Part shown: positions 61,242 to 64,000 of the stretch, one piece after another
Layout of the letters: each line of letters begins with the position of its first letter
Numbering within the stretch: the stretch's first letter is position 1
DNA from: Pseudomonas putida
GTDB lineage: Bacteria; Pseudomonadota; Gammaproteobacteria; Pseudomonadales; Pseudomonadaceae
Direction: 5' to 3'
DNA: 64,000 bases
Assembly: GCF_030159595.1 (NCBI RefSeq)
Contig: NZ_BSKJ01000007.1
Span: 248,001-312,000, forward strand
Notes under the pieces: generated by a model
Seen by the model: the letters and a program-made list of their open reading frames with translations, nothing else
The model's database searches: none
What the model was told of the DNA's origin: nothing
Program-made: the position numbers and the translations under genes

Positions 61242-62729
61242 ATGGTCCAGCTTCGTAAATGGCAGCCGCTGCTCAAGCTCGAAGGGGCGCAAGCTTCGTA
61301 CCGGCAGATTGTCGAGGGATTGGTGGCCGCGATCAGCGAGGGCCGCCTGCGCCCCGGCACGCCCTTGCCCGGCACGCGGGAGATGGCGCAATTGCTGAAC
61401 GTCAACCGCAAGACGGTGATCCTGGCCTACGAGGAAGCCGAGACCAAAGGCTGGCTGCAAAGCGTGCAGCGCCGGGGCACCTTTGTCAGCCAGCAGCTGG
61501 CGGCCAGCGCACGGGCCGAACCTGATGCCACCCGACGCTTCGCCCTGGCGCTGCCAGAGGAACCCGCTGTTGCCTATTTCGCCGCGAACGAACAGGCCGC
61601 CGCACAGCAGGGGCGGCCAGGTGCGTTGTTTTTCGACAACGGTGCCTGTGACCACCGCCTGCTGCCGCAGGCTGTACTGCACCGCTATTACCGCAATGCC
61701 TTGCGCAGCAGTTTCACCAGCAACAGCGTGCGCCACGGCAGTGAATGCAGCAGCCACTCCCTGCGCAGTGCCCTGGCCGACATGCTGCGGCACAATCGCA
61801 GCCTGAACGTTGGTGCCGAGCATATCTGCCTGACCCAGGGGGTGCAGATGTCGCTGTCGCTGGTGGCCAGCGTGTTGCTCAAGCCGGGCGATGTTGTGCT
61901 GGTCGAGCGCCTCAGTTATCCGCCTGCGTGGGAGATCTTCCGTCAGCTGGGTGCCCGGCTGGTCACCGTGGAGCTGGACCATGAGGGCTGCCGTGTCGAT
62001 CAGCTCGATGCCCTGTGCCGGCAGCACAAGGTACGGATGATGTACATCACGCCCCATCACCAGTTCCCCACCACGGTCAGCCTGCCGGCCGGGCGCCGGC
62101 AGCAGTTGCTGGAGCTGGCGCGTCAGCACGACTTTTGTGTGGTCGAGGAAGATTACGACTACGAGTACCACTTCTCCGGGCGGCCCTACCTGCCGTTGGC
62201 CAGTGACCGCCAGCAGCGGCATGTGATCTACATTGGCACGATGTCCAAGCCCTTGGGCAGCACGTTCCGCTGCAGTTATATCGTGGCACCCGTGGAGGTG
62301 ATTGCAGTGCTGGAGCGCAGGGCGACGCTGACCTTGGGGCAGGGCGATGCGGTGATGCAGTGCATGCTGGCGGACTTGATCAATGATGGCGAGCTGAAGA
62401 AGCACTTGCGCCGGGTCAATCGTGAGTACCGTCGACGCCGGGAGACGCTTTTGGCGTGTCTACACGAAGCCTTTGGCGAGCACATTTCCGTACAGGAGCC
62501 TGAAGGGGGGCTGGCGCTGTGGGTGCGCTTTGCCGACGTGATCAATGTGGATGAGTTGGTCGAGAAAGCGCTGGAGCTGGACCTGGTGGTGCGCAGTGGG
62601 CGGCAGTTTTCGCCGTTTGGCCATGCCGAGAATGCCTTGCGCCTGGGGTTTGCTTCGCTGGATGTGGATGAGATCCGGCTGGCCACGCAGCGCCTGGCAC
62701 AGGCGGCGAGTGCTATTGCCGCGGGGTAA
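61242..62729 (+). CDS. MocR-family regulator (GntR HTH + aminotransferase-like domain)
   Basis: 495 residues. N-terminal GntR winged helix (SYRQIVEGLVAAISEGRLRPGTPLPGTREMAQLLNVNRKTVILAYEEAETKGWLQSVQRRGTFVS) is followed by a fold-type-I aminotransferase domain. The PLP lysine is in YIGTMSKPLGSTFRCSYIV and the Asp is in VVEEDYDYEYHFSG. MocR proteins sense PLP or amino compounds and usually control the divergent gene. The 78-bp gap to the reductase-M24 gene contains a GTCC-A-GGAC repeat (61203-61211). ATG at 61242 is chosen; upstream open frame is a shadow of the divergent gene. Confidence 0.88.
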   Translation: MVQLRKWQPLLKLEGAQASYRQIVEGLVAAISEGRLRPGTPLPGTREMAQLLNVNRKTVILAYEEAETKGWLQSVQRRGTFVSQQLAASARAEPDATRRFALALPEEPAVAYFAANEQAAAQQGRPGALFFDNGACDHRLLPQAVLHRYYRNALRSSFTSNSVRHGSECSSHSLRSALADMLRHNRSLNVGAEHICLTQGVQMSLSLVASVLLKPGDVVLVERLSYPPAWEIFRQLGARLVTVELDHEGCRVDQLDALCRQHKVRMMYITPHHQFPTTVSLPAGRRQQLLELARQHDFCVVEEDYDYEYHFSGRPYLPLASDRQQRHVIYIGTMSKPLGSTFRCSYIVAPVEVIAVLERRATLTLGQGDAVMQCMLADLINDGELKKHLRRVNREYRRRRETLLACLHEAFGEHISVQEPEGGLALWVRFADVINVDELVEKALELDLVVRSGRQFSPFGHAENALRLGFASLDVDEIRLATQRLAQAASAIAAG

Positions 62730-62755
62730 GATGAAGATGCAAGTCCGGATGAAAA

Positions 62756-62789
62756 CCCTGTAGGAGTGGGTAAACCCGCTCCTACAGGG
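62756..62789. repeat. REP palindrome
   Basis: CCCTGTAGGAGTGGGT and ACCCGCTCCTACAGGG pair around AA with one mismatch. Same REP family as 24629 and 43667. It lies between converging genes and may act as a bidirectional stop. Confidence 0.8.
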
Positions 62790-62811
62790 TGGTTGCCATG
62801 CTGCGGAACTG

Positions 62812-64000
62812 CTAACGCCGCCACACCTCACCTTGTTCGGTCACTACCCAAGGCCTGTCAGCCGCATCGATCAGCACCCCGCCAACCCAACGCGGTGCCG
62901 GGTTGCAATCGAGCCAGTGTACCTTTCCGGCAAGCACCTGTTCGGCAAGCGGGGTCAGTTGCAACTGCCGCTGCGCCCAGGCCTCTCCAGGGCCTTCCAG
63001 CAGTAATGGCTGCGGCCCATGGATCAGGGGCTGCAGCAGGGCATGGAACATCATGTCGCCCAAGTAAGGCAGGGGATCATCCTGCATCGTCAACTGGCCA
63101 AATACGCGCCCGGCCGGCAGTTCGCCGCGCAACGCCAGCACGCGTAGCAGCAGGCGTTCGGTAAGGCTCAAACCATCATTCGCCCCCGGCAGCTCTTGCA
63201 GCTGGCGGGCCAATGCGCGGCCCAGCAACGGCAGGGCCGTATGCTGGCAGCCAGCCAGGCTTGCCCAGGCCTGCGGATCAGGTGCGGTGTAGGCCGCCCA
63301 CGCCTGGCGCGCCAGTGCCAGTGCATCCTCGCCCAGTGCGCGACGTTGTGGCCACAGCCAGGCCAGCAGGTCGGGGGCCAGTTGGCCGATGCCGATGAAG
63401 CGCTGGATACCGGGCACCTGGTCAATCTCGATCAGTTCCAGCCGACGGGGCAGGCCGGGCAGGCTGGCGAGCACGCGAATCAGGAACAGTTGGTCGTAGG
63501 CGTCGGCCTCGCACCACAGCACAATCTGGCTGTCGGGGCTCAGCCTGGCCAATGCACTGCGCTGTACCGCCTGGCGCTGCTCAAGGTCTTGTGGGGTCAG
63601 CTTGAACGCCTGCTGCACATAGGCACCCCGCACCTGCCAGTACTGCGCCTCGGGCAATGCCGGTACCGGCCCCATGACCATCGGGTCTTCGAACATCTGG
63701 AAGGCGCCGTTGAACCCGGCGGTGCGCAAGCTGTGGGCGATGTCGTTGCCGCAGCGCCAATGCTCTACGGCAGCCTCGTCATCAGCAGAAAAACCGGGGT
63801 GGCGCGCGGCGAAGGCCACGGCATCGGCATGGGCCTTGAGCTTGGGCCAGCTGGCAAACCCGGCCTCGCGGGCTACCAGCCATTGGGTATCGGCAAGCCG
63901 GTAGTCGGGGCCGGTCAGGCCAAGCGTGCGCAATTGCTCGCGGACGTCGTCGGCTTCGTGGTTTTTCAGTGCAGTCAGCAGGCGCTTGGCGCGTTTGCGC
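62812..64000 (-). CDS. DUF1835-like protein (5' end outside the window)
   Basis: The frame runs from the stop at 62812 to the window edge, 396 codons so far. Near the N-terminal side it has RKRAKRLLTALKNHEADDVREQ and LADTQWLVAREAGFASWPKLKAHA, a leader seen in such proteins. DUF1835 landmarks follow: GNDIAHSLRTAGFNGAFQMFEDPMVMGPVP, SQIVLWCEADAYDQLFLIRVLASL, EIDQVPGIQRFIGIGQLAPDLLAWLW. A TTG at 63933 could serve as a start, but the coding signal goes on beyond it. Function unknown. Confidence 0.7.
   Translation of the reverse strand, partial: RKRAKRLLTALKNHEADDVREQLRTLGLTGPDYRLADTQWLVAREAGFASWPKLKAHADAVAFAARHPGFSADDEAAVEHWRCGNDIAHSLRTAGFNGAFQMFEDPMVMGPVPALPEAQYWQVRGAYVQQAFKLTPQDLEQRQAVQRSALARLSPDSQIVLWCEADAYDQLFLIRVLASLPGLPRRLELIEIDQVPGIQRFIGIGQLAPDLLAWLWPQRRALGEDALALARQAWAAYTAPDPQAWASLAGCQHTALPLLGRALARQLQELPGANDGLSLTERLLLRVLALRGELPAGRVFGQLTMQDDPLPYLGDMMFHALLQPLIHGPQPLLLEGPGEAWAQRQLQLTPLAEQVLAGKVHWLDCNPAPRWVGGVLIDAADRPWVVTEQGEVWRR

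Noticed and set aside
60918-62729. 603-codon frame ending at the MocR stop
   Set aside because: The first part is antisense to the reductase gene; the GntR domain begins at ATG 61242.

Overview
The window is high-GC chromosomal DNA of the Pseudomonas putida type. The evidence is an OprD-family porin, several IclR and LysR regulators beside catabolic genes, P. putida-style REP palindromes, a fecI/fecR/TonB-receptor set, type VI secretion genes, and an amidase operon matching the Pseudomonas amiEBCRS operon gene for gene. No rRNA, tRNA, CRISPR array or insertion sequence was seen. Both ends cut genes.

Region by region. (1) 1-4.7 kb: an aryl-alcohol operon on the minus strand (benzaldehyde dehydrogenase, benzyl-alcohol-type dehydrogenase, outer-membrane SphA-like protein) followed by an AcoR-type regulator. 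A -24/-12 promoter and two upstream inverted repeats precede it. (2) 4.7-10.9 kb and 19.1-24.6 kb: two halves of what looks like one catabolic locus for a hydroxylated alicyclic compound. It holds three related FAD dehydrogenases of the 3-ketosteroid-dehydrogenase type, a Gfo/Idh oxidoreductase, a sugar-isomerase-fold protein, an ACS-type MFS carrier, an AroE paralogue, a NIPSNAP protein and two IclR regulators. Two 15-bp palindrome families recur at its promoters. (3) 11-19 kb, between these halves: a partial type VI secretion set (PAAR, two unknown membrane proteins, tagO, tssA, tssM). One of the unknown genes seems frameshifted. (4) 24.7-33.8 kb: a minus-strand operon for uptake and oxidation of an amino-acid or opine-like compound (polyamine-type ABC transporter, three-subunit flavoprotein/iron-sulfur dehydrogenase, OprD porin) with a divergent IclR regulator. 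(5) 33.8-39 kb: an ABC exporter, then an MFS carrier and a DapA-family aldolase/lyase with a GntR-like palindrome upstream.

(6) 38.9-43.6 kb: the amidase operon amiE-amiB-amiC-amiR-amiS, with a sigma-70 promoter and a leader that folds into two hexaloop hairpins overlapping an intrinsic terminator, as expected for AmiR antitermination. (7) 43.7-51.3 kb: a small secreted protein, a hybrid histidine kinase and a LuxR-type response regulator whose 3' ends overlap, then an iron-starvation sigma factor, its FecR regulator and a TonB receptor. (8) 51.4-55.5 kb: a LysR/quinone-oxidoreductase divergent pair and a small lower-GC accessory patch with a degraded ORF and a serine hydrolase lipoprotein. 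(9) 55.8-64 kb: a LysR, a DAO-type flavoprotein with a polyamine-type binding protein, a hydrolase remnant, an unusual ferredoxin-reductase/M24-peptidase fusion with a divergent MocR regulator, and a partial DUF1835-like gene.

The most unusual items are the three-domain reductase-M24 fusion, the two operator families shared across the split alicyclic locus, and the T6SS fragment sitting inside that locus.
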